A DNA stretch of 64,000 nucleotides, from assembly GCA_963701015.1 (NCBI GenBank), contig OY969556.1, forward strand, positions 3,162,001 through 3,226,000, read 5' to 3'. Source of the DNA: MFD09286-c1 sp963701015 (lineage in GTDB: Bacteria > Bacteroidota > Bacteroidia > Bacteroidales > DTGW01). A model generated the notes under the pieces. The model had not been told where the DNA came from. It saw nothing but the letters and a program-made list of their open reading frames with translations, and searched no databases. The translations under genes and the position numbers were made by a program. Numbering within the stretch: position 1 is the first letter of the stretch; every line of letters begins with the position of its first letter. Of the stretch, positions 28,482 to 38,826 are shown in pieces.

Positions 28482-31358
28482 TTATTTAAAATGAAAACTT
28501 TCCGGAGGTCCCAAATAGGAAGGTTTTTCTCCATTCATATCAATCACAATTTTTTGTAAATCAAGTGCCGGATCAATACACCAAAATTTTAAAGTATGTT
28601 CACCATTCTTTAAAATACTATGATTTGAAGAGGTAATGTTAATATTGTTTGCAACCCAATTTTGCCAAGTTTCATTTCTTTTGTCATTATTGACATTTTC
28701 AATTTGAGGAGTTTTGTCATCAATTGAAATAGCATATTTTAAGCCGTCCTTCCCTGTAAAGTTTAAAGTTGGAGATAAATAAACATTAATTTTTGCGATT
28801 CCTGTATCAATTACAAAAAATTTATATTCAAGATGGGCACTATTTTTAGTTAAAGGTTGACTTTTAATATTAGTTGGAAAAATTGTAACAGCAGAAAGTG
28901 TCCGTCCTAAATCGGGAATTATTTGCCAATGTAAAGGCTCTTGGTTAATTGCATTTGTATAATGTGTTGCTTCAATTGACACATATCCATTACTTTCAAC
29001 AAATCCTATTTTATCATTCTTTGGCAAATCAATTTTATTATATGGAATATTAATATTGAGTGCTTGTCCAGTGCTAAATACCAAGGATATTGCTGATTTG
29101 TGACTTCCATATTGTAATTTATCCCAGTCAAATTTAACCCATATTCGTTTTTCATTATTAATTGTTCCAAATTCAGATGATAATATAATTCCGGGATTTG
29201 TTGACTTTATTGTATAATTAAATGGCTTATCTCCTCTATCAAATATTTCGAAATAATGATTTATATTTTCATAATTGCTTGATTCTGGAATTACCATTTG
29301 AGTTGTATCATTTGGCCAAAAAGTTGTGTCACCTTCAACACAAATTCCAACTTCAGGTTTGTTTTGTACTTGTATATATTTTACTGTAGGCATAGTATTG
29401 GAATCGGGTTGTTGCCAGTATGTATATCCAATATGGGTTTGGTCCATCATATGATCCCATTTACCACCAGCCATTATTTTATTGTAATAATGTGATATGG
29501 CTGCATCATTACGGAATAATTTCTTTGCGCTATCCGCCAATTCATTTGTTAATATCCTGCTTTGAGCAGCATATAACCTATTTTTAGCAACTATATAGTA
29601 CAAAGTATTTAAGTTTGCACAAGCCATAACCGGATGAAGAACTAGCTGAAAATAGGCATCTTTATAATTTTCAGGAAGCAAATTATTTATTGAATCGGCA
29701 TTTTTAAATAATAAATTATAATCATCGACTACTTTTACAGCTTCATTATAGTTAACTAAACTATAGGTTTCAGGAGATAGTAATTCTGGTTTTCTGCGGC
29801 TGTTATATTTGGTATATTTTGCGAGAATATCTGCAATTTCATTTGCATATTTTGGACCAAATTGTTTTTCAGCCCAATTGTGAGTATATCCACCAATATC
29901 TTCGGCTTCAATTTTTGTTGGGTTCCAGGCATAATCTAAAAAGAAACTGATTGGGAATTCCATAGGCTTAATATCACCTACATTTACAATCCAGATTTTA
30001 TTATCGCCATATTGCCAGGCCAAATGCATTTGTTCCCAAACGCGAGAAATAGAATTTGTATTTAACCATTTATAATTTCTTGGATCACCTACATAATCGA
30101 AATGATAATAAATCCCATAACCTCCTTTACGAGGTTTAGCATCTAATGCTGGTAATTTACGAATATTTCCCCAATTGTCGTCGCATAAAAGTAACGTTAC
30201 ATCATCAGGTACGCGCATACCTTTATCGTAATAATCCTGTACTTCTTTATATAATGCCCAATCTTGTGGTGTTTCCGAAGGATCCTTGCCGGTAACATCC
30301 TGAATTATATTACGCTGGTCTTTTACAATCTTTTCTAAAAGTGAAATATTACTTCCTTCAGACATAGGTAAATCTCCATCCCCTCTCATTCCTATTGTTA
30401 CAACACTTTCATGTTTTCCCATATTTATAATTCCTTGCCGCCAAAAAGCTTTTAAAGTTTCTTCATTAGTCTGGTAATTCCATGGTCCATTACCAAATTT
30501 TTTCCATTCCTGTTGCGCCCGCATCATAGGCTCGTGATGCGATGTACCCATAACTATGCCATATTCATCGGCTAATTTAGCATCCAAGCTATCATCAGTA
30601 TTGAATGCATTGCCCCACATTGCAGGCCATAAATAATTTCCTTTCAAGCGTAGAATTAATTCAAAAACTTTTTCGTAAAATTTGTGATTGAACCCGCCAA
30701 ATTTTTCATAAACCCATCCTGACAAAGCCGGCGCTTCATCATTTATAAAAATGCCCCGATATTTTACTTTGGGTTCACCAATGGAATAGTTCCCTGGCTT
30801 TATAAATATTTGTGACTGATGCTTTACAGGAACATCTGCCCACCAGTACCAAGGTGAAACTCCAATATTTTCGGATATATTATAAATCCCATATATAGTT
30901 CCGCGTTTATCACTACCTATAATTACCAAAGCTTTTTCAACGCCAGTGAATGGCTTTTGAATTGTTTGAATTGAGAATGTTTCCCATTTACCAAATAATC
31001 CGGTAGTATCAATTTTTTTTTCCGAAACCAGCTTATTAATTAATTTATTTTTTCCTAAAGTGCCAATAATTATAATTTCATTTCCTTTAGGGAAATTGCC
31101 AGTATCTAAGGAAGGTTCTTTGGACGTAACCATTTTAATATCTGATTGCAAATCCTTTGCTGCACTAATTACACCTGGATAATCGTCAGTGCTGACAAAA
31201 ATATTTGCACAAGTTCCATTATTATAAAGGCTAAATGCCCCTTGTATTTTGTTAAAAGAAACTAATGAACTATCAGAGAAATTAGCTAACAAACTGACTG
31301 ATGAAAGTAAAAAAATGTTTATAGCAACAATTTTTTTAAAGAAATTAATAATTTTCAT
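28482..31358 (-). CDS. Secreted GH115 glycosidase (xylan alpha-1,2-glucuronidase family)
   Basis: A 958-residue enzyme predicted to remove glucuronic or 4-O-methylglucuronic acid side chains from xylan. A signal peptide covers the first about 25 residues. The N-terminal domain (AAKDLQSDIKMVTSKEP) precedes a TIM barrel with the family pattern YRGIFINDEAPALSGW, LKGNYLWPAMWGNAFNTDD, MGTSHHEPMMRAQQEW, VTIGMRGDGDLPMSE and LLLCDDNWGNIRKLP. A C-terminal beta domain (NLNFTG type modules) follows. The length is typical. It ends without a T9SS tail, so it is probably periplasmic or lipid-free. It is not in a SusC/SusD locus. Confident family call; substrate by family. Confidence 0.9.
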   Translation of the reverse strand: MKIINFFKKIVAINIFLLSSVSLLANFSDSSLVSFNKIQGAFSLYNNGTCANIFVSTDDYPGVISAAKDLQSDIKMVTSKEPSLDTGNFPKGNEIIIIGTLGKNKLINKLVSEKKIDTTGLFGKWETFSIQTIQKPFTGVEKALVIIGSDKRGTIYGIYNISENIGVSPWYWWADVPVKHQSQIFIKPGNYSIGEPKVKYRGIFINDEAPALSGWVYEKFGGFNHKFYEKVFELILRLKGNYLWPAMWGNAFNTDDSLDAKLADEYGIVMGTSHHEPMMRAQQEWKKFGNGPWNYQTNEETLKAFWRQGIINMGKHESVVTIGMRGDGDLPMSEGSNISLLEKIVKDQRNIIQDVTGKDPSETPQDWALYKEVQDYYDKGMRVPDDVTLLLCDDNWGNIRKLPALDAKPRKGGYGIYYHFDYVGDPRNYKWLNTNSISRVWEQMHLAWQYGDNKIWIVNVGDIKPMEFPISFFLDYAWNPTKIEAEDIGGYTHNWAEKQFGPKYANEIADILAKYTKYNSRRKPELLSPETYSLVNYNEAVKVVDDYNLLFKNADSINNLLPENYKDAYFQLVLHPVMACANLNTLYYIVAKNRLYAAQSRILTNELADSAKKLFRNDAAISHYYNKIMAGGKWDHMMDQTHIGYTYWQQPDSNTMPTVKYIQVQNKPEVGICVEGDTTFWPNDTTQMVIPESSNYENINHYFEIFDRGDKPFNYTIKSTNPGIILSSEFGTINNEKRIWVKFDWDKLQYGSHKSAISLVFSTGQALNINIPYNKIDLPKNDKIGFVESNGYVSIEATHYTNAINQEPLHWQIIPDLGRTLSAVTIFPTNIKSQPLTKNSAHLEYKFFVIDTGIAKINVYLSPTLNFTGKDGLKYAISIDDKTPQIENVNNDKRNETWQNWVANNINITSSNHSILKNGEHTLKFWCIDPALDLQKIVIDMNGEKPSYLGPPESFHFK

Positions 31359-31441
31359 AATTGATTTTATTAATATATTATAATTTAAATTGAGCCTGAA
31401 AACGTATATTTATTCAAATTAACATCTTAAAAAGTAAAATA

Positions 31442-31708
31442 TTAATATATACTTTCAAAAATTTCAATTGAATAATTTGATTTTACATGATATCCTGAAA
31501 TATCATTTCCCCATTTATATATTGAGTTATCAGGCAATATATCAACAATTCCGGAAAGTTTATAATTGCCATTGTTAATATAACGATTCATCCATTCAAA
31601 TATATAATTATTTGATTTTTTAGTTATTAGCCATGAATATGGCACATTAATATATAAAATGAATTTTGGATTTCCAGATTCAATCTCTGAAATCATTTCC
31701 TTTTGCAT
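31442..31708 (-). pseudogene. C-terminal remnant of the frameshifted GT39-type glycosyltransferase
   Basis: About 88 codons (MQKEMISEIESGNPKFILY ... IEIFESIY) that continue the upstream glycosyltransferase frame after a one-base shift. The sequence LFMQKEMISEIESGNPKFILYINVPYSWL follows directly the DRKSVTGYIYVYSLM end of the main part in relatives of this family. It has no separate start signal or domain. If the indel at about 31720 is real, this part is not made; if it is an assembly error, the two parts form one protein of about 545 residues. Confidence 0.7.
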
Positions 31709-31715
31709 AAATAGG

Positions 31716-33077
31716 CTATTCTTTTGGCTCCTCCATCAGACTGTAGACATATATATAACCAGTTACTGATTTACGATTGGCATAAAAACAAATTTGAGGT
31801 TCAGAACCTAAAATTGCAATTTTATCATCAGGTTTTGAATGATTTGCAAGATATTTACCAATTTCTTGTGATTCAACAAAAGGATTATATCCGTATATTT
31901 GTTCTGAGATTTCCTTTGGTGACTTTTTAAAAAGATACATCTTTTCGTCAAATATGCCAATAGAAATAGATATTATAAAAAAAAAGATTGGTATCCATTT
32001 AAGTGATTTTATTTTATATTTATTTAAAAGTAGATAATAATAATCAATAACCATTCCAAATAAAATAGCGATTACTGGAAGAAGCATAATATAATAATGA
32101 CTTCTGAAATAGAATCCTGGTAAAATTGAACAAAATGAAAATACAAAAAATAATAAGATTAATAATTTATTTTTTTGTGCAAATTTTTTATCAAATATTA
32201 ATAATACTAATCCTATTAATGATATAATCCATATTAAAACATAACCTCCAATGACATTATATGTATTTTCTGAAAAGGTAAAAATTGCCTTATTTATTGA
32301 AACCTGATTAATATAATCAGATGCATAGGTAATTGTCCAAAACCAGAATTTATCAAATACTCCAAAAAATTTCATAGAAATAATTAAACCAATAAGTGGT
32401 AATATTCCAGACAAAACAAAAATGAAGAATTTAACCAAGCTGCTTTGAATATTTTTTTTATTTATTATTAATAAATGAATTGCAATATAAATATCACCGA
32501 ACAAGCAAAAGAAAATTGCTTGTTGCTCCAAAATTGTCGTTAATCCAAAAATTATACCCGATAAAAAATAATAAATTTTCTTATCAGATTCAATAGCTTT
32601 CAAAAGCATGAAAATGGCCAATAAAACAAAAACTACCACATAATTTGTCGCATGTCCAGCGAATCCGAGAACAGTATCACTCATTGACATAAAAGCAAAA
32701 GAAGTTGCTGCAGCAAATCCAGCAAATGAGCTTGCCATCTTTTTAACTACCAAATATAAAATTGCGATTGAAATAAGGTTAACTATTAAAAGTCCGAAAT
32801 GCACTCCCCAAATAGTTTGTCCAAATATTGCCATAAAAAATGCATATAAATAATATACTCCAGGGAATTTCATATTATATGCAATATCATAAGGTGGAAT
32901 TTTTTGTAAAATAAGTTGCCCCATATAGGCATATTCGCCTTCGTCTCTTTCTAAAGGAACATTCAACAACCTATATCGAATAACGAAAATACACAACAAT
33001 AAAATACCTAAAGCTATTCCAAATTTTAATTCAGATTTTATTTTAAACCCGGAAAAAGATTTGAAAAATGATATCAT
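31716..33077 (-). CDS. GT39/ArnT-type membrane glycosyltransferase, broken by a +1 frameshift
   Basis: A polytopic glycosyltransferase of the PMT_2 fold that would use a polyprenyl-phosphate sugar. The visible 453 residues contain the donor-site motif LERDEGEYAYMGQLIL (the DE that binds the donor) and about 10 transmembrane helices, then the periplasmic part AILGSEPQICFYANRKSVTGY. The frame then closes at TAG inside CCA-AAA-GAA-TAG. One base (G) removed restores a frame that reads on through 31442. The gene is therefore either a recent pseudogene or carries a base-calling/assembly error. It lies 47 nt from the phosphatase upstream and 83 nt from GH115. Confidence 0.75.
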   Translation of the reverse strand: MISFFKSFSGFKIKSELKFGIALGILLLCIFVIRYRLLNVPLERDEGEYAYMGQLILQKIPPYDIAYNMKFPGVYYLYAFFMAIFGQTIWGVHFGLLIVNLISIAILYLVVKKMASSFAGFAAATSFAFMSMSDTVLGFAGHATNYVVVFVLLAIFMLLKAIESDKKIYYFLSGIIFGLTTILEQQAIFFCLFGDIYIAIHLLIINKKNIQSSLVKFFIFVLSGILPLIGLIISMKFFGVFDKFWFWTITYASDYINQVSINKAIFTFSENTYNVIGGYVLIWIISLIGLVLLIFDKKFAQKNKLLILLFFVFSFCSILPGFYFRSHYYIMLLPVIAILFGMVIDYYYLLLNKYKIKSLKWIPIFFFIISISIGIFDEKMYLFKKSPKEISEQIYGYNPFVESQEIGKYLANHSKPDDKIAILGSEPQICFYANRKSVTGYIYVYSLMEEPKE

Positions 33078-33124
33078 TGCAAATTAAATATAACAATGTT
33101 AATAATTGAAAAGAGAATTGAACA

Positions 33125-36100
33125 TTAAATCCTAATGCCCATAAACAGTACATCATCAACTTGTTCAACTTGGTCGCGCCAAAGGTTGAAAGTGTTTTTT
33201 ACATGATGAAATTGTTCTTCCATTGGTAATTGATGAATATCTTTTAACAAATTACGCAATCGCACCAGTTTAAATTTCTTTCCCATAGGCTCGCCAAACT
33301 GATCGGGATAGCCGTCGGAAAACATATATACCAAATCGCCTTTACTAAGTTGAAATACCTGATCTTCGAACACCTTAATTTCACCCATCATTTCATTGCC
33401 GCCAATTGAGTTGGTGCTGCCCTGAGCATAAATTTGTTCTCCATTTTGATACAAAATTGCAGGTCGCATAGCTGAAGAAATCTTTACCAAATGGTTTTCG
33501 GTATCAATTTCACAGGCAATTAAATCCATTCCGTCGTTTGATTTCTCACCTTCGTTACTTTGATTTAAAGTTTGAAGAATTTCTTCGTCCAATTTCTCAA
33601 GAATTTTTGCTGGTGAAACAACATCTGGTCGATTGCAAATATCTTTAATAAGTGTTGTTCCAATCATTGACATCAAAGCACCGGGAACTCCGTGTCCGGT
33701 AGAATCGGCACAAACGATTACAAATTTGTTATCGGTTATTTTATCGAACCAGTAAAAGTCGCCACTAACAATATCTCTAGGCTGATAAAATATAAAACAT
33801 CCTGAGAAATTATCCTGCAATTTTTTCATCGACGGTAAAATACTCGATTGAATGCGCTGTGCATAGGTTATACTATCGGTAATATCCCTGTTTTTTAATT
33901 CAATTTCTTCCTTTTGTTCAACTACTTCACGAGTACGTTCATCTAAAAGCTTCTGAAGGTATTTTTGAAATGCAATTTGCTTTTTTTCCCTATACTTGAT
34001 ATATGAATATAAAAGCATAACAATTATTGCAGCACATAGTAATATAAACCACCATCTTTTCCACAACGGAGGATGAATATAAATTGGAATTACCAAAGGT
34101 TCCGAACATATTCCTTCTGCATTATATGCTCTAACAAGAAATTTAAAATTTCCATCTTCAAGCCTTGGGTAATTTGCAAATGTATTATTTGAAAGTTCAG
34201 ACCATTCCGATTCCCAACCTTCTAATTTATACTGATATTTTACTGATGCCGGAGACCTGTAATTTAACCCTATAAAATCAAATTTTACTTTATAAATGCC
34301 ATATGGCAGCTCAATTTTGTCATTAAAATCGATATCTTTATCGCCAATTTTAACTGATATTAAATTTAATTGTGGAGCTGAAAGTTTTTGTCCGTCTTTT
34401 TGATAATTATATTGAATTATGCCATCAGTAGTTCCAAACCTGAGTACACCGGATGAATCAATAGTTACTGCGTTTGGATTGCAATCGCCCGCAATTCCAA
34501 TTTCAGTTCCATACGTCATAACATTCATCTTTACAGGATTAATTTTACTTATTCCTAATCGATGCCCAACCCAAATATTACCTTCGGCATCTGTAATCAT
34601 GCTATAACAATAATCGCTCTTTATTCCATTTTTTTCAGATATATATACTAACGAATCTTTATGAAATTCAAAAATTCCATCGCCATAAGTCGATGCCCAA
34701 ATATTCCCGGCTTTATCCTCAGTTATAGAAGTAAATTCAAGTTCTGCATTCCCTTCAATTTTAAAATGTTTATCGGAGTTTAATGAAAATAGGCCATTAC
34801 TTTTAGTTGCAATCCAAACAATTCCTTTGGAATCGACAAATATATCGTTGATTTTATTATGCGGTAAATTTGTATCAGTGCTATAATGGTCGTGTTTGCC
34901 GGTTTTTAGATCGAATTTAAAAACTCCTCCATTTGTTGCAACCCAAAGTTCATTATTTTTATAATCAATTGCATTAATCTTGTTTTCAAGAAAATTAGTT
35001 GAACTGAAGAATTTGCTGATCCTCTCGGTTTTTAAATCCATTTTATATATACCGCTTTTATCTGTTCCAATCCACAACGTATTATTGCCATCAATTTGAA
35101 GTACAGTTAAATCATCGGAAGGCAAGCCATTTTTTTCTGTGAAAATTTTCTTCTGTGCAGCTTTAACTTCAATTTCTACAAGATTTTTCCTTGTTCCAAT
35201 CCAGAATTTATCTTTTTCTGAAACAACAGATAATATATCATTCCCAAAGGATTCTTTTTTAAAATTATAAAATACGAATGCTTCGTCAATAATTCCGCAC
35301 AACCCGTTACTATATGTTCCAATCCATATATTCCCTTCATTATCCTGATAGGCTATTTTTATATAATTATCTGAAAGTCCATTGGTTTGATTAAAAACCG
35401 GACCTATATTATACGATGATTTTGAAGAATTGTATAACAGTTTTTGAATGCCTGTTCCAAAAGTACAAACCCAAAGATTTTTTTGATTGTCTTCTAAAAT
35501 CCATTGAACATTAGCACCACCTAAATTATTTTTTTCACCAATATTTGAAACTACAAATTTACCTGAACCAGTTTTGAGTAAATAAAATCCGGCATCTACA
35601 GTACCTATCCAAAATTGTCCCTCGGCTACAGCTTTGTTAATACATTGAATATTTATTGAAGGAATTTCATTAATTTTAGTTTCAGCAATAGCTGTTGAAT
35701 TATTCGGATTTAATGAATAAATCCATAATCCATCACTTGTTCCAACTAAATATTTATCACTATTTATATTTGCAATTGAATATAATATTTTCCCTTCGGT
35801 ACCTTTTGAAATAATTTTAGTTCCGTTTTCTGTTATATAATAAAAACCACTACTTTGTGTTGTAGCAACAATAATTCCACTACTATTTTGTGTGAAGCTT
35901 GTGACAACGCTCGGCGTTGCATTGTCAGAAAATATTTTTCGCAATTTCCGCTGTTTAAAACAATATACACTTCCATCGTCATAGCCAAACCAAACGTTCC
36001 CGGAATTATCACAAAAACTGCTGTTCGCATATGAATTAGTAATTGTATCATTTGAAGCAGGAATTGAAAATTTTAAGCCGTCAAAGCGGCAAACACCAGC

Positions 36101-36283
36101 ACCAGTGCCAAGCCAGATAAAGCCATTTTTATCTTGTGTAATGGTGTATATAGTAGGATGTATAAGACCTTCATCAATTCCGTAGTGTTTAAAATTTATG
36201 CTTTGCGAATTTGATGAAACACTGATTATCAGTATTAGTGAAACCAAAATCCAATGAAGGTGTTTTCGTAAATTTGTTGCCAT
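33125..36283 (-). CDS. Reg_prop/Y_Y_Y sensor with SpoIIE-type PP2C phosphatase
   Basis: A 1052-residue membrane signalling protein. A signal/TM1 at residues 11-26 is followed by periplasmic Reg_prop propeller blades (for example NIWIGTYSNGLCGII, TLWIGTDKSGIYKMD, IVWIATKSNGLFSLN), a Y_Y_Y domain (YQYKLEGWESEWSELS), TM2 near residue 760 (WWFILLCAAIIVMLLYSYI), a coiled coil, and a PP2C SpoIIE domain at 800-1052 with metal-binding residues GDFYWF, CADSTGHGVPGALMS, SDGYPDQFG and DVLFMGI. Such proteins sense a periplasmic ligand and dephosphorylate an anti-anti-sigma partner; no STAS gene is beside it. It is 35 nt from the upstream secreted protein. Confidence 0.9.
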   Translation of the reverse strand: MATNLRKHLHWILVSLILIISVSSNSQSINFKHYGIDEGLIHPTIYTITQDKNGFIWLGTGAGVCRFDGLKFSIPASNDTITNSYANSSFCDNSGNVWFGYDDGSVYCFKQRKLRKIFSDNATPSVVTSFTQNSSGIIVATTQSSGFYYITENGTKIISKGTEGKILYSIANINSDKYLVGTSDGLWIYSLNPNNSTAIAETKINEIPSINIQCINKAVAEGQFWIGTVDAGFYLLKTGSGKFVVSNIGEKNNLGGANVQWILEDNQKNLWVCTFGTGIQKLLYNSSKSSYNIGPVFNQTNGLSDNYIKIAYQDNEGNIWIGTYSNGLCGIIDEAFVFYNFKKESFGNDILSVVSEKDKFWIGTRKNLVEIEVKAAQKKIFTEKNGLPSDDLTVLQIDGNNTLWIGTDKSGIYKMDLKTERISKFFSSTNFLENKINAIDYKNNELWVATNGGVFKFDLKTGKHDHYSTDTNLPHNKINDIFVDSKGIVWIATKSNGLFSLNSDKHFKIEGNAELEFTSITEDKAGNIWASTYGDGIFEFHKDSLVYISEKNGIKSDYCYSMITDAEGNIWVGHRLGISKINPVKMNVMTYGTEIGIAGDCNPNAVTIDSSGVLRFGTTDGIIQYNYQKDGQKLSAPQLNLISVKIGDKDIDFNDKIELPYGIYKVKFDFIGLNYRSPASVKYQYKLEGWESEWSELSNNTFANYPRLEDGNFKFLVRAYNAEGICSEPLVIPIYIHPPLWKRWWFILLCAAIIVMLLYSYIKYREKKQIAFQKYLQKLLDERTREVVEQKEEIELKNRDITDSITYAQRIQSSILPSMKKLQDNFSGCFIFYQPRDIVSGDFYWFDKITDNKFVIVCADSTGHGVPGALMSMIGTTLIKDICNRPDVVSPAKILEKLDEEILQTLNQSNEGEKSNDGMDLIACEIDTENHLVKISSAMRPAILYQNGEQIYAQGSTNSIGGNEMMGEIKVFEDQVFQLSKGDLVYMFSDGYPDQFGEPMGKKFKLVRLRNLLKDIHQLPMEEQFHHVKNTFNLWRDQVEQVDDVLFMGIRI

Positions 36284-36318
36284 AATTTTCAGATTAACAA
36301 TAGCCTATATTTCAACAA

Positions 36319-37290
36319 TTATTTTGATTCATCCTGTTTTGCACCAATTGAATATTTATACTTTGGAACCCCGCCAATAGGAATAGTGTAGAAAGGAAGG
36401 CTAACTCCATATTGATTTCGTACATTAATTACTACATTGTTGTTTATTACAGGCTTACCTTTGAACTTAATCATTTGAATATCAAGTGAAGTGTTTTTTT
36501 CTTCAGGAAAAATTTTAAATTCAGAATAAACCCAATTGTTGTCGCCCGAAACTTTTTCAATTTGGCCTTTACGCGCTACAGATACAATTCTGATAAAGCC
36601 ATCATTGTCCCAATCGAAATTGCCAAGCTTTACTGAAATTGTTTTATCGTCAATATACGGATAAATATGTGAAACCTGGTTAGGATCGTCCCACATTCTG
36701 AAAGTATATGAGTATGCAAATGCATTTGCGCCCTCAATAGGCTTATTTACGCTGGCATCAGTTGAAAGATAAAAGCGATAAACATTTCCATCATTGCCCG
36801 AAATACCTTCTACAATAATTTTTAAAATATTCCCTGCAAATTTCTGGACATATTCGCCTTCAGTTGGATTAAAAGGCCCAAAAGTGTACCATTTTTGGTC
36901 ATATTTCGGATCTTCACCAAATGTTTTTGTTGCCAACAAATTGCCACTTCTAAAATTACCTTCAGGAACTCCACTTTGGGCCGCTTCATCGGACCAGCAT
37001 TTTTTCCCACCGTAAACAGTAAATTTGGTTTGTGTATCCCATACACCATTCAATTCATCACCTTCACCTCCGCAATCGGGATCAAAAACCCTAATATAAA
37101 CTGGTTGTTTAAATTTTTCAGGAATTAAAAAGAAAAATATTTCAGTGAAATAAGCATCTCCCCAAGAAGTTTCGGCCTTATTCCCAAATGTCATTAAATT
37201 CGGTATATTTTCATCTTCGGCAGGTGCCGGTTGACAAAATGCATTGATTGAAAGAGAAAAAAATAATAAAAATATTATACTGGTTTTCAT
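36319..37290 (-). CDS. Secreted protein of unknown family
   Basis: A 323-residue protein with a signal peptide (MKTSIIFLLFFSLSINAFCQ) and otherwise beta-rich sequence. Distinctive stretches are YIRVFDPDCGGEGDELNG, FTVYGGKKCWSDEAAQSGVP, and AYSYTFRMWDDPNQVSHIYP. I do not recognise a domain; two Cys pairs could form disulfides. It lies between the PD40/PKD gene (91 nt) and the phosphatase sensor (35 nt), so it is probably an operon partner in the surface locus, perhaps an exported structural or ligand-binding component. Confidence 0.65.
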   Translation of the reverse strand: MKTSIIFLLFFSLSINAFCQPAPAEDENIPNLMTFGNKAETSWGDAYFTEIFFFLIPEKFKQPVYIRVFDPDCGGEGDELNGVWDTQTKFTVYGGKKCWSDEAAQSGVPEGNFRSGNLLATKTFGEDPKYDQKWYTFGPFNPTEGEYVQKFAGNILKIIVEGISGNDGNVYRFYLSTDASVNKPIEGANAFAYSYTFRMWDDPNQVSHIYPYIDDKTISVKLGNFDWDNDGFIRIVSVARKGQIEKVSGDNNWVYSEFKIFPEEKNTSLDIQMIKFKGKPVINNNVVINVRNQYGVSLPFYTIPIGGVPKYKYSIGAKQDESK

Positions 37291-37381
37291 TAAATAGTAT
37301 TTAAAATCAACAAATTTTCAACTTTATATTAAAATTGTAAGTTACAAATTTTACAAATATATTTTGAATTAATTATTTATA

Positions 37382-38824
37382 TCAGTTTTCACGTTTTTTA
37401 ACAGCTATTGATTTGAATACACATTGGCGTTGCACACCATTTCTGCCATCAGTGCTTTCAACCTGTAATTTCACATCATAAACTCCTTCGTTGTAATAAA
37501 TATGGGAAGTTTCCAATCCGGATGAACGCAATCCATCATCAAAGTCCCATTGATATTTGGCTATTCTAAAGTTTTTAAGATTTGTATTTTTTGCATCGAG
37601 TTTAACAGTTTCACCTTCATAAGCAACATCTTGAATGTTAATAAATGGTTGTTCTATTTCCTCAACATCAAAATCGTATTGGGCTTGATTTAATAAAACT
37701 TCCCCTGTTATTGAATCAATTACATTTAATTTAACCTGATATTTACCTGTTTTTGCAAAACAATGATGTGCTTCCAAAGCACGAATTTTAGTACCATCGC
37801 CTAAATCCCATTCATATTTCATCCCAGCCTGAACGTCATTTGCCGATGTTCCATTTTCATAAAAAACATAACAAAAATTATTTTTCCTTTGCTTTTTACA
37901 ATTCTCAAATCCTGTAATGGTTGATTTGAAAGAATAAATATCATCCGTTCCGTTACGATGCGAAGAAAAATAGCCGGATTGAAGATATTCATCAGCAATT
38001 AACCCAAAGTCGTCATAAACGCTATTAATTGGTTCTTTCATGTTTTGTGGAGTAATCCATTTGTCTCCAAATTGCTGGGTAAAGAAAATGTCAAACCCAC
38101 CTTTTGATTTCCATCCTTTAGATGCAAAAAATAATCTTCCGGAACTATGTATAAATGGGAAAGCTTCATCATTATCGGAATTAACGTTTGGTCCCAAATT
38201 TTCAGGTTTGCTCCATTTCCCGCTACTATAATAGGTTACATAAATATCATAACCGCCAATACCTCCAGGCATGTTAGATGCAAAATACATAGTTTTACCA
38301 TCTTCTTCAAGCGTTGGGTGCATTACATTATAAGTTTTGCTGTTATATTCAAACGGAACAATATTTGTCCATTTATCATTAACATATTCAGCAAAAAATA
38401 TTCCCAAATAATTCCCTGATTTAAGATAATTTCCAAATTTTTTAGATGTATATATGTTTCGTGTAAAAGCAACTGCCTCATTATTTTTGTAAAATGAAGC
38501 CGGACCTTCCTGAACCAGTGAATTTAATCCATTATTTAAAGCCATTGGATAATACCATTTTTTCCCGTCTTTGTAAGATGAAGTAAAATATAAATCAATT
38601 AATTTGCCTGCATCATCAGTAGTGTCGCTATAGCTAACCAAAAAATCATTTTTACGGTTTGAACAAAATACAATACCGTCTTTATAAAAAGCAGGAGAAA
38701 ATTCATCATAAACCGAAGTACTAAAAGGAAGCTTATCAGCAGAAAATTGAGGTTGTGCAATTGATATAGCATTTGCTGATATTGCAAAAATTAAAAATAT
38801 TATATTTTTTTTAATATAAATCAT
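37382..38824 (-). CDS. PD40 beta-propeller and PKD-domain protein (OmpA/PorE-type without an OmpA domain)
   Basis: 480 residues with a signal peptide (NIIFLIFAISANAISIAQ). Four WD40-like PD40 blades are visible (FSPAFYKDGIVFCSNRK, HPTLEEDGKTMYFASNMPGGIGG, AFPFIHSSGRLFFASKGWKSKGG, GLIADEYLQSGYFSSHRNGTDD), then two PKD-like domains (AGMKYEWDLGDGTKI and RIAKYQWDFDDGLRS). T9SS-associated proteins such as PorE combine PD40 and OmpA domains; here the OmpA part is replaced by PKD. It starts 2 nt after the PorP/SprF stop, a strong sign of shared transcription. Confidence 0.8.
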   Translation of the reverse strand: MIYIKKNIIFLIFAISANAISIAQPQFSADKLPFSTSVYDEFSPAFYKDGIVFCSNRKNDFLVSYSDTTDDAGKLIDLYFTSSYKDGKKWYYPMALNNGLNSLVQEGPASFYKNNEAVAFTRNIYTSKKFGNYLKSGNYLGIFFAEYVNDKWTNIVPFEYNSKTYNVMHPTLEEDGKTMYFASNMPGGIGGYDIYVTYYSSGKWSKPENLGPNVNSDNDEAFPFIHSSGRLFFASKGWKSKGGFDIFFTQQFGDKWITPQNMKEPINSVYDDFGLIADEYLQSGYFSSHRNGTDDIYSFKSTITGFENCKKQRKNNFCYVFYENGTSANDVQAGMKYEWDLGDGTKIRALEAHHCFAKTGKYQVKLNVIDSITGEVLLNQAQYDFDVEEIEQPFINIQDVAYEGETVKLDAKNTNLKNFRIAKYQWDFDDGLRSSGLETSHIYYNEGVYDVKLQVESTDGRNGVQRQCVFKSIAVKKREN

Positions 38825-38826
38825 CT

